From contig JBDGRL010000002.1 in assembly GCA_042218065.1 (NCBI GenBank), positions 51,953-115,952 on the forward strand: DNA of 64,000 bases. The letters are read 5' to 3'. Both the position numbers and the translations under genes were made by a program. Below the pieces are notes generated by a model. That model had not been told where the DNA came from and did not search any database. It worked only from the letters and a program-made list of their open reading frames with translations. This DNA is from JBDGRJ01 sp042218065. Its GTDB lineage: Bacteria; Patescibacteriota; Patescibacteriia; Magasanikbacterales; UBA922. Each line of letters opens with the position of its first letter. Positions within the stretch are counted from its first letter, which is position 1. Positions 8,465-17,805 of this stretch are shown here, in pieces.

Positions 8465-9421
8465 ATGATTAGTTCATCTAATATAATATCCAGAAGCATT
8501 TCTGTATATAAGAATAATTTTCTGGATTATGTAAAATATATCGTACTAGGTTTACTTCCCGGTGCAATAATGGGTGGTCTATTCTTAGTTTTTGGTTCTG
8601 CTGCTGCGATAGGGATTGTAGGATCGGGTATGAGTAGTACGGCTTCTTTAGTTTTTGGGGTTATTCTTTTTGCCATTATAGTTTTATTTGCCATAGGTTT
8701 GTCCTTATGGGTTAATTTTGCGTTTATTAGAATGATCGGCTTAAAAGCAAGAGGAGAAGATACTGAAGGGGTTTTAGATAATTTTATTGCCGTACGTTCT
8801 AAGTTTTGGCGGGCAATCGGGGCTAGCATTGTCATGAGTATATACGGAGGTTGGCCTCTGATTGTGGTTTCTTTGTTTTATTATTTGTATAGCTTAACAG
8901 GAGCAGAAGTAAGTGGTTCTGTATTAGTAGTATTTGCACTACTTGGATTGGCTGCGTTATTTTTGGGTATCTACTTTTTTGTAAGAGTGTTTTTCTCTGT
9001 TTTTCATGTCATTTTAGGTGATGCTGATATTTTTGAAGCTATAGATTACAGCCAAGATCAAGTAATAGGAAGCTGGTTTGGTGTGTTTTGGAGGCTTATT
9101 GCTCCTGCAATTGTATTTTTCATCATCAGTATTCTAGCACAAATTCTGCTTGGAGGTCTCTCAGCAGTTATAGATGCTACTGCAGTTTCTTTGCTTCTTT
9201 CCTTGCTTTTGTTTGCAATTCAAGTTCTAGTTCCACCACTATTTCCAACTGCACAGGTAGTTTTATACAATGATTTAGCTAACTCAAACCCTTCTTTGGG
9301 TGAGGATGAAGACAGCTCGGTGGATAGTTCTAAAGAAAAAGAAGATAAATCAAATACGAAAGAAGGGCAATCTGAAGAGAACCAAGCCGATGTCGATCTC
9401 AACGAATCCTTGGATAGCTAA
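8465..9421 (+). CDS. Multi-pass membrane protein, paralogue 1
   Basis: 318 residues with about six hydrophobic helices between residues 20 and 265, then a Ser/Glu/Asp-rich cytoplasmic-type tail of about 50 residues. It opens with an amphipathic segment (ISRSISVYKNN) followed by a long helix, the layout of the GPDPase_memb/YciC-type integral membrane families. It is homologous to the next gene, which starts with a similar segment (ITKSVELYREH) and shares the helix order. It follows tmk by 5 nt and may be in the same transcript. The function is unknown. Confidence 0.75.
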   Translation: MISSSNIISRSISVYKNNFLDYVKYIVLGLLPGAIMGGLFLVFGSAAAIGIVGSGMSSTASLVFGVILFAIIVLFAIGLSLWVNFAFIRMIGLKARGEDTEGVLDNFIAVRSKFWRAIGASIVMSIYGGWPLIVVSLFYYLYSLTGAEVSGSVLVVFALLGLAALFLGIYFFVRVFFSVFHVILGDADIFEAIDYSQDQVIGSWFGVFWRLIAPAIVFFIISILAQILLGGLSAVIDATAVSLLLSLLLFAIQVLVPPLFPTAQVVLYNDLANSNPSLGEDEDSSVDSSKEKEDKSNTKEGQSEENQADVDLNESLDS

Positions 9422-9479
9422 TTAAGAAGCTGAATTACCTGGAAATCAAAATTAAATTAAACAAAGCAAAGCAGACAAA

Positions 9480-10265
9480 ATGCTTATTAGTGCAAGTAAA
9501 ATAATTACAAAAAGTGTAGAACTATACCGGGAACATTGGAGAAAGATTCTAGAATATGTAGGAGTATTTTTTGTATCAATTTTGCTATTAATTGTATTAC
9601 AGCAATTAATTTTTCCTCCCAAAACAATAGTTATAACCAGCATCTCTGATATTAATGCAACCTATATTGCTTATCTCATATACAAGGCTGTTTTCATAAT
9701 AGTTTTACTTTGGCTTACAGTAGGTCTTATTAAGGCAATGGCTCGTTGCTATAAAGGAAAGAAACCTCAAGGCATGAAAAATGAGTTAGAGTATAGTGCT
9801 AAGCATATCCTTTCTATAATAGGTGTTTCTATAGCAGTAAGCTTGACTGTTTCTGTGGGGTTTTTGTTGCTAATTATACCCGGAATTATATTTTCAGTTT
9901 GGTTTAACTTTGCCTTGTATAGAGTAGCGCTGGAAGATGAAACTCCGATAACTGCAATGAAAGAAAGTAAAGAGCTGGTAGAAGGTAGGTGGTGGTCTGT
10001 TTTGTGGAGACTATTCTTGCCAGCTTTTGTTTTAAATTTAGGAATATTTTTGATTCAAGGGATTTTGATATTTGTTATTCGTATGATAACGCCTAATGCT
10101 TTGATTATTAATACAGCTTCGGGTATAGCTAGTCTGTTTTTGTTCCCTGTTACACTTTTGGCAGCTATTATTTTATATATAGAGCTCAAAAAGACACCCG
10201 TAGAACAAAACCAACCACACCCAGAACCAAATAGCGATTCAGAGAGTAATGTGATAGAGAGTTAG
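9480..10265 (+). CDS. Multi-pass membrane protein, paralogue 2
   Basis: 261 residues with about six predicted membrane helices and a short polar C-terminal tail. The mid-protein stretch LLIIPGIIFSVWFNFALYRVALEDE is typical of the GPDPase_memb-like families, in which such a turn precedes a conserved charged loop. It is a tandem paralogue of the preceding gene and lacks that gene's long acidic tail. The 58-nt gap between them shows no terminator. The function is unknown. Confidence 0.75.
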   Translation: MLISASKIITKSVELYREHWRKILEYVGVFFVSILLLIVLQQLIFPPKTIVITSISDINATYIAYLIYKAVFIIVLLWLTVGLIKAMARCYKGKKPQGMKNELEYSAKHILSIIGVSIAVSLTVSVGFLLLIIPGIIFSVWFNFALYRVALEDETPITAMKESKELVEGRWWSVLWRLFLPAFVLNLGIFLIQGILIFVIRMITPNALIINTASGIASLFLFPVTLLAAIILYIELKKTPVEQNQPHPEPNSDSESNVIES

Positions 10266-10347
10266 TAAAATGGTTTAGAGATATTCGCAAGAAATTATAC
10301 AATTTATTAGAAATTATTGAATATAAGCTAAAATAACAAACACAATT

Positions 10348-11895
10348 ATGCCAGATTATACACCGGTAATAGGAATGGAAGTGCACGTACAACTTAAAAC
10401 AGAAAGTAAGATGTTTTCTTCTGCTAAGAATGAGCTGGATGAAGAAGAGCCAAATGTGAATATAAATGAGATTGATTTAGGTCATCCCGGGACACTACCT
10501 GTTCCCAATAAGAAAGCCATAGAATGGACAGCAAAGATAGGGTCAGCCTTGGGTTGCGATATTGCTGAAGAATCGAAGTTTGATCGTAAGCATTATTTTT
10601 ACCCTGATCTTCCTAAAGGATATCAAATCTCACAGTATGATCAGCCAATTGCAAAAGATGGAGAGCTGCAGCTAGAATTTTATTTAGATGATAATATTCG
10701 CGATGAAGCAAAAATAGGGATTAAACGAGCTCACCTGGAAGAAGATACAGGAAAATCAACCCATGACATTCATGGCAATACAATGGTCGACTTTAACAGA
10801 GCAGGCACTCCCTTGGTAGAGATAGTCACAAATCCAGATTTTAGGAACGGCTTGGAGGCAAAAAAGTATTGCCAGGAGCTCCAAAGAATTTTGAGATATT
10901 TGGAGGTAAGTGATGCTGATATGGAGAAGGGGCACATGAGATGCGAGGCTAATATTTCCCTACAAGAAGTCGGTAAATTTGAAAAAGAAGATGGTGAAAT
11001 TAAACCTTTGGGTGATTATAATTTAAATAATAAGGTAGAAGTCAAAAATTTGAACTCATTTAAGGTTGTAAAAGAGGCGATAGACTATGAGATAGATCGT
11101 CAAAAAGCAATGCTGGAAGAAGGTGATTCATGGATACAACAAACTCGTGGCTGGAATGAAAATGAAAAGAAGACAGAACTACAAAGAAAGAAGGAGACAG
11201 CAGCGGACTATAGGTATTTTCCTGAGCCTGATATCCCTCCTTTTAACCCTTTAGAAATTTCAGGTGGTTTATCTATTCCGGAGTTACCTATTGAAAAAAG
11301 ATTGCGTTTTCATAATGAGTATGGTTTTTCTTACTCCGACGCTGAACAATTAACCAGAAGCAAAAAGTGGGCAAGTTTTGCTGAAGGAGTTATGAGTGAT
11401 CTTGTTAGTTGGCTTCATGCTTCTGATGATATAGAGAGTGATACTGATGAAATTTTAAAAAACAGGAAGGAAGAGCTGGCACAGCTTGCCGGAAACTGGA
11501 TGAATAATGAATTAAAAGGGAAACTCAAAGAAACACAAAAAAATATTGATGATTTATCTTTTGCTCAAGAAAATTTTGCCGAATTAATAACTTTAATTTA
11601 CACCGATCAAGTTAATTCTACTAATGCCAGCAAGATTCTGGAGAAAATGATAGATTCTGATACGGACATTGATCCAAGCCACATTATGGAAGAGGAGGGA
11701 TATGGGCAGATTAGTGATGAAGATAAGATTGAGGAAATTGTTGAAGAGGTAATAGATGACAATCCAGAACAGGTTCAGCAATACAGGGACGGTAAAGAGG
11801 GGGTGCTGGAATACTTAGTAGGAATGGTTATGAGAGCAACTGAAGGTAGTGCCGACCCACAACAAGCTAAAAAAACATTAAAAGATAAGCTGTAA
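10348..11895 (+). CDS. gatB: Asp-tRNA(Asn)/Glu-tRNA(Gln) amidotransferase subunit B
   Basis: 515 residues. The N-terminal GatB core is clear: YTPVIGMEVHVQL, GHPGTLPVPN, KHYFYPDLPKGYQISQYDQP and DFNRAGTPLVEIVTNPDF. The C-terminal part (about 370-515) is the helical tail and YqeY domain that contacts tRNA. With GatA and GatC it amidates misacylated Glu-tRNA(Gln) and/or Asp-tRNA(Asn). Neither gatA nor gatC is in this window. The protein is acidic like its neighbours. The ATG lies behind AT-rich sequence without a Shine-Dalgarno motif. Confidence 0.96.
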   Translation: MPDYTPVIGMEVHVQLKTESKMFSSAKNELDEEEPNVNINEIDLGHPGTLPVPNKKAIEWTAKIGSALGCDIAEESKFDRKHYFYPDLPKGYQISQYDQPIAKDGELQLEFYLDDNIRDEAKIGIKRAHLEEDTGKSTHDIHGNTMVDFNRAGTPLVEIVTNPDFRNGLEAKKYCQELQRILRYLEVSDADMEKGHMRCEANISLQEVGKFEKEDGEIKPLGDYNLNNKVEVKNLNSFKVVKEAIDYEIDRQKAMLEEGDSWIQQTRGWNENEKKTELQRKKETAADYRYFPEPDIPPFNPLEISGGLSIPELPIEKRLRFHNEYGFSYSDAEQLTRSKKWASFAEGVMSDLVSWLHASDDIESDTDEILKNRKEELAQLAGNWMNNELKGKLKETQKNIDDLSFAQENFAELITLIYTDQVNSTNASKILEKMIDSDTDIDPSHIMEEEGYGQISDEDKIEEIVEEVIDDNPEQVQQYRDGKEGVLEYLVGMVMRATEGSADPQQAKKTLKDKL

Positions 11896-11988
11896 AACAC
11901 TTAATCCTACTCTTTTTAGCTCTCTTGTTTTATTTTCAGCTAAGAATTAATTTTTAAATTGAGCTCAATATTTTGGAAGAAGAATTAA

Positions 11989-12111
11989 TTATATTTTTTG
12001 AACGGTGACTTAGGTGTGTCAGTTTCGATTGCAGTGACTGATGCAGTAGTAAATATTATTGAGTATTATTTTCATGAGAGAATTTGGAATGGTATCAAGT
12101 GGGCGAAGTAA
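11989..12111 (+). pseudogene. Remnant of a DUF2061 membrane protein (C-terminal half only)
   Basis: The frame opens after a TAA at 11986 and ends at TAA 12109-12111. It encodes about 40 residues ending in NIIEYYFHERIWNGIKW, which matches the characteristic end of DUF2061 proteins (YYxHERxW near the C-terminus), preceded by a hydrophobic GDLGVSVSIAVTDAVV helix. The expected N-terminal helix with its TWR-like motif is absent from all three forward frames of 11896-11990. The only usable start would be TTG 11998. This looks like a decayed gene, although a very short functional version cannot be excluded. Confidence 0.55.
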
Positions 12112-12112
12112 T

Positions 12113-12658
12113 TTAGTTTATGGTGATGTTTTCCTCTAAGATAGAATATTTTAGTATATAATAAGACAAAAATTCATTTTTTATGTCGCCTTTTATGGCC
12201 ATTTCGGCTGCTTTTTCTAGATTAAAAAATTTCACCTCCTCTACCATCTCCCCCTTGTCTTCTTCAATAGAACTTTCCTCTAGATTTTTAGCGATATAAA
12301 AATATACATCCCATACAAAGTAGGAAGAATCTTCATTTTTCTTGTATAGCTCAAGCTGATTCGCTTTATATCCAGCTTCTTCTTGTAGCTCTTTTTGGGC
12401 TGCTTCCTCTGGTGTTTCATCTTGTTCTATTTTTCCTGCCGGCAAAAACCACGTCGGTTCAGAATACCTGAATCTTTCCTCTTTTATTAAAAGTAATTGC
12501 CCTTCTTCGTTAAAAGCAAATACATTTACACTGGGAGAGCGATAACACAATTCATAAGTAGCAGTTTCACCGTCTTCATATTCTACTTTTTGAGTTTGAA
12601 TGCTGAATATTTTACCTTCGTATTGTGTTTCCGGTTGTTTGATTGGTTTTGGTTGCAT
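12113..12658 (-). CDS. Nudix hydrolase, ADP-ribose pyrophosphatase-like
   Basis: 181 residues. The Nudix box runs from Gly75 to Tyr97: Gly75, Glu81, then KELQEEAGY (89-97), with Lys89 in place of the usual Arg and Glu90, Glu93 and Glu94 as metal ligands. The N-terminal beta-rich part (GKIFSIQTQKVEYEDG) resembles ADP-ribose/sugar-nucleotide pyrophosphatases of the NudF group. It probably hydrolyses a nucleoside diphosphate linked to another group. The exact substrate cannot be read from the sequence. It is transcribed alone and its end abuts the DUF2061 remnant. Confidence 0.88.
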   Translation of the reverse strand: MQPKPIKQPETQYEGKIFSIQTQKVEYEDGETATYELCYRSPSVNVFAFNEEGQLLLIKEERFRYSEPTWFLPAGKIEQDETPEEAAQKELQEEAGYKANQLELYKKNEDSSYFVWDVYFYIAKNLEESSIEEDKGEMVEEVKFFNLEKAAEMAIKGDIKNEFLSYYILKYSILEENITIN

Positions 12659-13078
12659 GAAGTTTTATTTACCTTTGCAGGTAGATATTTACATTTTCTA
12701 TAAACTTAGTAGTACTAGACTTATAACTGTTCTTTAATATCTATTTTTCAAAACTATTTTTTCAAAAGCTTTTAATTAAAATAATATTATTACTAAAAAA
12801 ATACAAATCACCATTATTGTTTATAGACAAAAATAATACACAACTTTCTGTTTTCAGGCACATTTTGAAATGGCGTTGCGTATATTTGTTAGTATGCAAT
12901 ACTACACGAAACTGTTTAGCCTCTCTTCACTGCTGTCTTAAGTAGCGTTGACAAGCCCATAGTACGGTGGAATAAATATTTTTTTTACACTATACTACAC
13001 TACATAGTATTTGACGAGCTTCGTAATTAAAAGGCAAAAGGTAGTGGCTATAGTATTATTTATTTTTAAAGAACTTAT
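12659..13078. other. 420-bp intergenic region, no gene seen
   Basis: This divergent spacer lies between the Nudix gene (minus) and the exported protein gene (plus). It is very AT-rich with stops in all frames. It holds a short imperfect palindrome at 12875-12898 (TTGC...GCAA arms) and a TTGACA at 12948-12953 without a good -10 at the right distance. It presumably contains both promoters. No RNA gene was recognised. Confidence 0.5.
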
Positions 13079-13828
13079 ATGAGAAAAATAGTAATTATAA
13101 CAATCTCATTAACTTTACTGTTTCCTTTTTGGGTAGAAGCCCAGGGGATAAAATACACCGACCAACAAGATCACTACTCTTTTAGTGTTCCAAAAGGATG
13201 GACTGAAATACCGAAGGAGCAAATTGAACAACTAGAACAAAATGTACAAAAACAGTTTGGGGGGAAGGGCCAGGTGATAGATTATAAAACCGGTTTTCAA
13301 CCCAAAAGCCATAAAAGGATTAGACCTCCTCATATAATTGTACAAGTACAAAAACACAAATCAATAAATACCCCCTCTTATAGTCAGATTAAAGAAATAT
13401 TACAAAATAAAAAACCTATAAGAAAACTTGAAGGTAAAAGTAATTTATCTGAATTATTATCTAATGCTGAAATCAATGAGCCTATTATAGATAAAGAAAG
13501 AAATATTGTACTTACAAATATGGAGACTAATTTGAAAAATGGTAAAAAATTAAAAATGATGATGGTTATGTTTTTAGGTAAAAAAAATATTACACAATTG
13601 AATTTTTACTCCTTAAAATCTGAATACTCAAAAAATTTGCCAATCTTCAAAAAAGTTATTGATTCGTTCAAGTATGAGCAGGGATACAAATATAATTTAG
13701 AACAAGCAAAGAAAAATGACCCCCCAAGCATTTTTGAGGGGATGACAGAAGCAGGAATTAAGGGACTGATAGGAGGGGTGCTTTTAGCATTAGTTGGTGG
13801 TTTAGTTTATAAGTCTAAAAGTAAATAG
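13079..13828 (+). CDS. Exported PsbP-like protein with C-terminal membrane anchor
   Basis: 249 residues. An N-terminal signal peptide (hydrophobic core about 4-17, cleavage probably after VEAQ) is followed by a segment beginning YTDQQDHYSFSVPKGW, which resembles the opening of PsbP/DUF1795-type domains, then a Lys-rich mixed alpha/beta domain. The C-terminus carries one membrane helix (about 226-244) and a short Lys tail, so the mature domain should sit outside, anchored in the membrane. The function is unknown. It is monocistronic and convergent with ahcY. Confidence 0.75.
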   Translation: MRKIVIITISLTLLFPFWVEAQGIKYTDQQDHYSFSVPKGWTEIPKEQIEQLEQNVQKQFGGKGQVIDYKTGFQPKSHKRIRPPHIIVQVQKHKSINTPSYSQIKEILQNKKPIRKLEGKSNLSELLSNAEINEPIIDKERNIVLTNMETNLKNGKKLKMMMVMFLGKKNITQLNFYSLKSEYSKNLPIFKKVIDSFKYEQGYKYNLEQAKKNDPPSIFEGMTEAGIKGLIGGVLLALVGGLVYKSKSK

Positions 13829-13882
13829 AAATATATTAAGGTTTAAATTTTCAAAGTTTATGAATTATTTTTTTTGCAGTTT

Positions 13883-15292
13883 TTAATACCGATAATACTC
13901 CGGCTTCATCGGCCCATCTTTATTCACTCCGAGATAATCCGCTTGTTCTTCACTAATTTCGGTGAGATTTACTCCTAGTTTATCTAAGTGAAGTCGAGCA
14001 ACCTCCTCATCTAGATGTTTTGGTAGTCGATAAACATTTTTTTCATATTTTTCCTTATTTTCCCACAGCTCCATTTGTGCCATTACCTGGTTGGTAAAGG
14101 ATGCACTCATGACAAAGCTGGGATGGCCGGTAGCACAGCCTAGATTTACCAATCGCCCTTCGGCTAGCAGAAATATACTATTTCCGTTGTCAAAAGTATA
14201 ACGATCTACTTGCTCTTTTATGCTATCCTTCTCAGCAGAAGAATTATTTAGAGCTGAAACTTGGATTTCATTATCAAAGTGGCCGATATTGCAGACAATT
14301 GCTTGGTCTTTCATTTGCTTCATATGCTCAAGCGTAATTACATCTTTGTTTCCGGTAGCAGTTACATAAATGTCAGCTTTTCCTAGCGTATCCTCGATTG
14401 TGGTTACTTCATAGCCTTCCATGACAGCTTGTAGAGCACAGATCGGATCGATCTCAGCTACTATTACACGACAGCCTTGTCCGTCCAGTGCCTGAACCAC
14501 ACCTTTGCCTACATCGCCATAACCGCAAACTACAGCAGTCTTGCCACCCAGCATTACATCCATCGACCTGTTTAATCCATCAACTATTGAGTGACGGCAG
14601 CCATATTTATTATCAAATTTTGATTTGGTGACTGAGTCATTTACATTTATTGCTGGAAAAAGTAGCTTATTTTCTTCAGCTAGCTCATAAAGTCTGTGTA
14701 CTCCGGTAGTGGTTTCTTCTGACACTCCCTTGATATTCTCTGCTACTTTATGCCAGCGATTTTCATCTTTTTCATATTCTTTTTTTAATTTTTTGATCAG
14801 CTCTTGTTTACTTTCTGGTTTGTCAGATAAGTCCTGCTCAAGCAGCTCTGGGTTTTCTTCTAGTTCATAGCCTTTGTGTACCATCAATGTTGCATCCCCA
14901 CCATCGTCTACTATCAGATCAGGACCATTTCCGTCGCCAAAGTTCAGTGCTTGTTCTGTACACCACCAATACTCTTCGACAGTTTCGCCCTCCCAAGCAA
15001 AAACCGAGATATCTTGATCAGCTATAGCTGCAGCGGCATGGTCTTGGGTAGAGAAGATATTACAGCTAGCCCAACGGACTTCTGCACCTAATGCATCCAG
15101 AGTTTCAATCAATACTGCAGTCTGGACAGTCATATGCAACGACCCCATTATTTTTACTCCTTCTAGGGGTTTATCATCGGCATATTTGTCTTTGACTTGC
15201 ATTAGACCGGGCATTTCTTGTTTGGCTACTTCTATCTCTTTGTGTCCTTCATCGGCTAGGTTAATATCTGCTATTTTATAGTCATTGGACAT
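13883..15292 (-). CDS. ahcY: S-adenosylhomocysteine hydrolase
   Basis: 469 residues, normal for the family. Landmarks: [13 protein letters not shown] and [14 protein letters not shown] near the N-terminus, [13 protein letters not shown] (substrate-site Lys/Asp), the NAD-binding GYGDVGKG at about 255-262, and the conserved C-terminal tail ending KPEYYRY, which reaches into the neighbouring subunit. It splits S-adenosylhomocysteine into adenosine and homocysteine and so relieves inhibition of methyltransferases. It lies 12 nt after the PfkB kinase gene, which can remove the adenosine product, so the two form a functional pair. Confidence 0.96.
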   Translation of the reverse strand: MSNDYKIADINLADEGHKEIEVAKQEMPGLMQVKDKYADDKPLEGVKIMGSLHMTVQTAVLIETLDALGAEVRWASCNIFSTQDHAAAAIADQDISVFAWEGETVEEYWWCTEQALNFGDGNGPDLIVDDGGDATLMVHKGYELEENPELLEQDLSDKPESKQELIKKLKKEYEKDENRWHKVAENIKGVSEETTTGVHRLYELAEENKLLFPAINVNDSVTKSKFDNKYGCRHSIVDGLNRSMDVMLGGKTAVVCGYGDVGKGVVQALDGQGCRVIVAEIDPICALQAVMEGYEVTTIEDTLGKADIYVTATGNKDVITLEHMKQMKDQAIVCNIGHFDNEIQVSALNNSSAEKDSIKEQVDRYTFDNGNSIFLLAEGRLVNLGCATGHPSFVMSASFTNQVMAQMELWENKEKYEKNVYRLPKHLDEEVARLHLDKLGVNLTEISEEQADYLGVNKDGPMKPEYYRY

Positions 15293-15304
15293 AACTGGTG
15301 TTTA

Positions 15305-16261
15305 TTATGATTTAAAAAGTTTATCGGGTAGTTTTTTGTTATATTCTTGTTTGAATCTTTTCTCAAAACTTTTTTGATCAAATTCATATTCTTGAGTTCC
15401 ATAATTTTCTACTGCATAAACAGCAGAGGTAGATGCTATCTGTCCGCAAGTTTTAAGGTCTAATCCTGAATTATAGCTAGCAATGAAACCGGCCCTATAA
15501 GCGTCCCCTGCACCTGTAGGGTCTAGGTTTTCTCTTGGACTGCAAGCTTCTATGTCTAGTTTTTTTTCTTTAGTTTTAATTATTGAACCCTTTGGCCCTT
15601 TTGTTTTTATCAAGATTTCGACTTGTTCTTCAAGTTCTTTTTCGCTAATATTTGCTTGGTCAGTAATTAGTTCAATTTCATAATCATTACCAATAGCAAT
15701 ATGGGCTCTTTTTAGGGAAGATTTTATTTGTTTTTCACTAAAACTAGTGATTTGTTGTCCAGGATCGAAAGCAAATTTGATATTTTTTTCCTTGCACTCT
15801 TTTCCAAATTTAACAAAAGCCTCGGGTTTAGAAGGTGAATGAATAGCGAAGTCAATATTTTCTTCTACATCTTTTATGCTCATTTCATCTGTGTACGTTA
15901 AGGCTCCATTATGGAATGCTGTAATCTGATTATCTTTTTTGTCTGTAGTTATATGTGCCGAAGCAGTCATTTCCTTTTCTATTTGTTTTATATAGGTTGT
16001 ATCTATTCCTTTTTGTTGTAATTTTTCGATATATTCGTCTCCATCTTTGCCTAAAGGGGCTAATATTATGGGGTGTCGACCAAGAAAGTTTAAAGTGTGT
16101 GCAATATTTCCAGCTGTCCCACCTAGATTTTTTTCTAGTTGATCTATATTAAAGGAAACACTAAGTTCGTGGATTTTGTCTTCGATAATGTAGTCTTCAA
16201 ACTTTCCCGGAAAATCCATAATGTAATCATAGCATAGTGATCCTGTAACTAAGATCGACAT
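15305..16261 (-). CDS. PfkB-family carbohydrate/nucleoside kinase, probable adenosine kinase
   Basis: 318 residues. PfkB signatures: GGTAGNIAHTLNFLG near residue 47 and DPTGAGDAYRAGF at about 246-258, where the GAGD Asp is the catalytic base. The enzyme transfers phosphate from ATP to a sugar or nucleoside. Immediate linkage to ahcY (12 nt, same strand, this gene first) makes adenosine the most likely substrate, giving AMP. The substrate is inferred from context; ribokinase-like specificity remains possible. Confidence 0.85.
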   Translation of the reverse strand: MSILVTGSLCYDYIMDFPGKFEDYIIEDKIHELSVSFNIDQLEKNLGGTAGNIAHTLNFLGRHPIILAPLGKDGDEYIEKLQQKGIDTTYIKQIEKEMTASAHITTDKKDNQITAFHNGALTYTDEMSIKDVEENIDFAIHSPSKPEAFVKFGKECKEKNIKFAFDPGQQITSFSEKQIKSSLKRAHIAIGNDYEIELITDQANISEKELEEQVEILIKTKGPKGSIIKTKEKKLDIEACSPRENLDPTGAGDAYRAGFIASYNSGLDLKTCGQIASTSAVYAVENYGTQEYEFDQKSFEKRFKQEYNKKLPDKLFKS

Positions 16262-16290
16262 AACTGATATGAAATTAATAAATAAATTTT

Positions 16291-16313
16291 GCCACGCCCC
16301 CCTTATGCGTGGC
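16291..16313 (-). terminator. Hairpin downstream of the 59-residue protein gene
   Basis: GCCACGC (16291-16297) pairs with GCGTGGC (16307-16313). Read on the minus strand the stem is followed by AAAATTTATTTATT, which is T-rich but not a clean T-run. It may be a weak terminator between the small gene and the PfkB gene, or part of the PfkB leader. Confidence 0.45.
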
Positions 16314-16325
16314 TTCTCCTTCGTT

Positions 16326-16505
16326 TTAGTCTGCTCCTATCTGTTTTTCTATATGTTCAATATCATATTTAGGCCCATCTTCATCTGACCTACTTTGTGA
16401 TACTTTTGCCCTGAACCTATGCAAGAAAAGTCTGTTTTCATCTATATCAGACTTATTTGTGTCTTTTTTCTGTTCTGAGCCTTCACACTCTGAGCCTTCA
16501 CACAT
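16326..16505 (-). CDS. Small hypothetical protein, 59 residues
   Basis: This open frame was found by reading the gap. It starts at ATG 16505-16503 and ends at TAA 16328-16326. The protein begins with a tandem CEGSECEGSE motif and continues with a charged stretch (KKDTNKSD, LFLHRFRAKVSQSRSDEDG) and an Ile/Glu/Lys-rich end. The minus strand carries AGAGGA 6 nt before the ATG, one of only two plausible Shine-Dalgarno sequences I saw in the window, and a TATAAT about 38 nt upstream (16544-16549). The two close Cys residues could bind a metal, but nothing proves it. The function is unknown. Confidence 0.55.
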   Translation of the reverse strand: MCEGSECEGSEQKKDTNKSDIDENRLFLHRFRAKVSQSRSDEDGPKYDIEHIEKQIGAD

Positions 16506-16543
16506 TGTATTTCCTCTTGTCTGTAGGAGCTGAACTCTATCAA

Positions 16544-16549
16544 ATTATA
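16544..16549 (-). promoter_or_regulatory. -10 box of the 59-residue protein gene
   Basis: A perfect TATAAT is read on the minus strand. A weak -35 candidate (TGGCAA) lies about 17 nt upstream in a T-rich tract. The distance to the ATG is about 38 nt. Confidence 0.5.
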
Positions 16550-16601
16550 ACTTTTTTAGAATTTTTTTGCCAGAGAAAGATAATCAAAATTTAGTTCTAT
16601 T

Positions 16602-17120
16602 TTATTCCTCTAGGGTAAATCGCAAGGGCTTATCTGCCCATTCTTTAGCATAATCTACACCTATGCGTGGACTAGAGTTTATCTGGTCTTTTGAAATTTT
16701 ATTTTTATTATCTTCGATCCATAAACCTGTTTTTTTATTTGCCGGTTTATTATTATAAGACCTATTAATATTTAGTTCTCGAGTTAATATACCCGGACCA
16801 TCGTACTCTCCTGCAGATCTTATAAGCACGGCGCAGGGGGTATTTTTTTCTTCTGTGACTATATTGAGCATATCGTACATGCCATAGATTAAATATACAT
16901 ACCAGACTCCGGGTGGGCCATACATGACTTTGGTTCTGTCAGTTTTTCCTGAGTGAGCATGGCAAGCTTTGTCTTCTTCCCCTAAATATGCCTCAGTTTC
17001 CTTTATTTTTAATTTTTTTAAACCTTGTTTTTCTTGTTTGACTATATGTTTCCCTAATAGGTCTTTAACAATTTTAATTGTATCTTGATTAAAATACTCT
17101 TGACCTAAGATTTTATTCAT
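16602..17120 (-). CDS. mpg: 3-methyladenine DNA glycosylase, AAG/MPG family
   Basis: 172 residues, close to the bacterial AAG length. ETEAYLG (41-47) supplies the catalytic Glu43 and the intercalation-site Tyr45; His54 and the YLIYGMYDMLNIVT stretch match the base pocket. The C-terminus has PRIGVDYAKEWADKPLRF, the conserved ending. It excises alkylated purines and hypoxanthine as a monofunctional glycosylase. The gene is divergent from the coiled-coil gene at 17169 and is transcribed towards the 59-residue protein gene. Confidence 0.94.
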   Translation of the reverse strand: MNKILGQEYFNQDTIKIVKDLLGKHIVKQEKQGLKKLKIKETEAYLGEEDKACHAHSGKTDRTKVMYGPPGVWYVYLIYGMYDMLNIVTEEKNTPCAVLIRSAGEYDGPGILTRELNINRSYNNKPANKKTGLWIEDNKNKISKDQINSSPRIGVDYAKEWADKPLRFTLEE

Positions 17121-17168
17121 TGTATTTTTTTGAGTATAGTAATTTAAAAGACAACTAATATCAAACCT

Positions 17169-17747
17169 ATGGATATCAACTCAGTTTTAGATCAATCTCA
17201 AAACTTAGAACCTACCTCCGGAGGAGATGATAAGATCGATGATATGTTATTTGATGACGATGATGATAACCCCCAAGAAAGTGAACAACAAAAAACAAGG
17301 AAAGAGTATTCGCAGGAGGAACTGCAAGAAAAACTTAAAAATTTAAAAGAAAAAATAAAATCTAGAAAATGTGACACTTACCCCGAAGCCGATGCAGAAG
17401 ATAGGCTTGAGGAGATAGAAAGACAATCCAGTACAGTAGGTTTAGAGAGCATTTCTGGTACAGTAAATGACCTTAAGCTTGATTTAGAAAATATTGTCCA
17501 AGAAACAGAGCAGGGTTTAGAAAAAGAACCAATACAAAAACTGAAAGAAAATGATATTTCTAAGGCTGAACTTAAAAGAGGCCAAAAAGAGTTATTAGAT
17601 CTCAAGGAAGCATATGAAGAACGCATGGAAAGATTGTGGGAGCGGGTAGAGAGATTAGAGACCGAACTAGAAGAAGGTGATTCTGGCACAGATGACTTTT
17701 CTGCTGGCATGGGTGATATTAGTAATGGGGGACTAGGAGCAATTTAA
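17169..17747 (+). CDS. Acidic coiled-coil hypothetical protein
   Basis: 192 residues, no signal peptide. The N-terminus is acidic and low in complexity (DDDDDNPQESEQQK near 30-45). The middle and C-terminal parts (about 48-175) have heptad-like Glu/Lys/Leu patterns typical of coiled coils, and the last 20 residues are Gly-rich. No family was recognised. The start ATG is the first in frame after the divergent spacer. It may share a transcript with the DUF5684 gene 58 nt downstream. Confidence 0.65.
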   Translation: MDINSVLDQSQNLEPTSGGDDKIDDMLFDDDDDNPQESEQQKTRKEYSQEELQEKLKNLKEKIKSRKCDTYPEADAEDRLEEIERQSSTVGLESISGTVNDLKLDLENIVQETEQGLEKEPIQKLKENDISKAELKRGQKELLDLKEAYEERMERLWERVERLETELEEGDSGTDDFSAGMGDISNGGLGAI

Positions 17748-17805
17748 TTTTTTTTATTTAAAAACAGATGTTATACTAAAGATAGTTTATTTTTAACAGA
17801 GATTT

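Noticed and set aside
9220..9402. Antisense frames over gene tails, such as this one and 33846-34124
   Set aside because: They are low-complexity Ser-rich shadows of acidic regions in the real genes.
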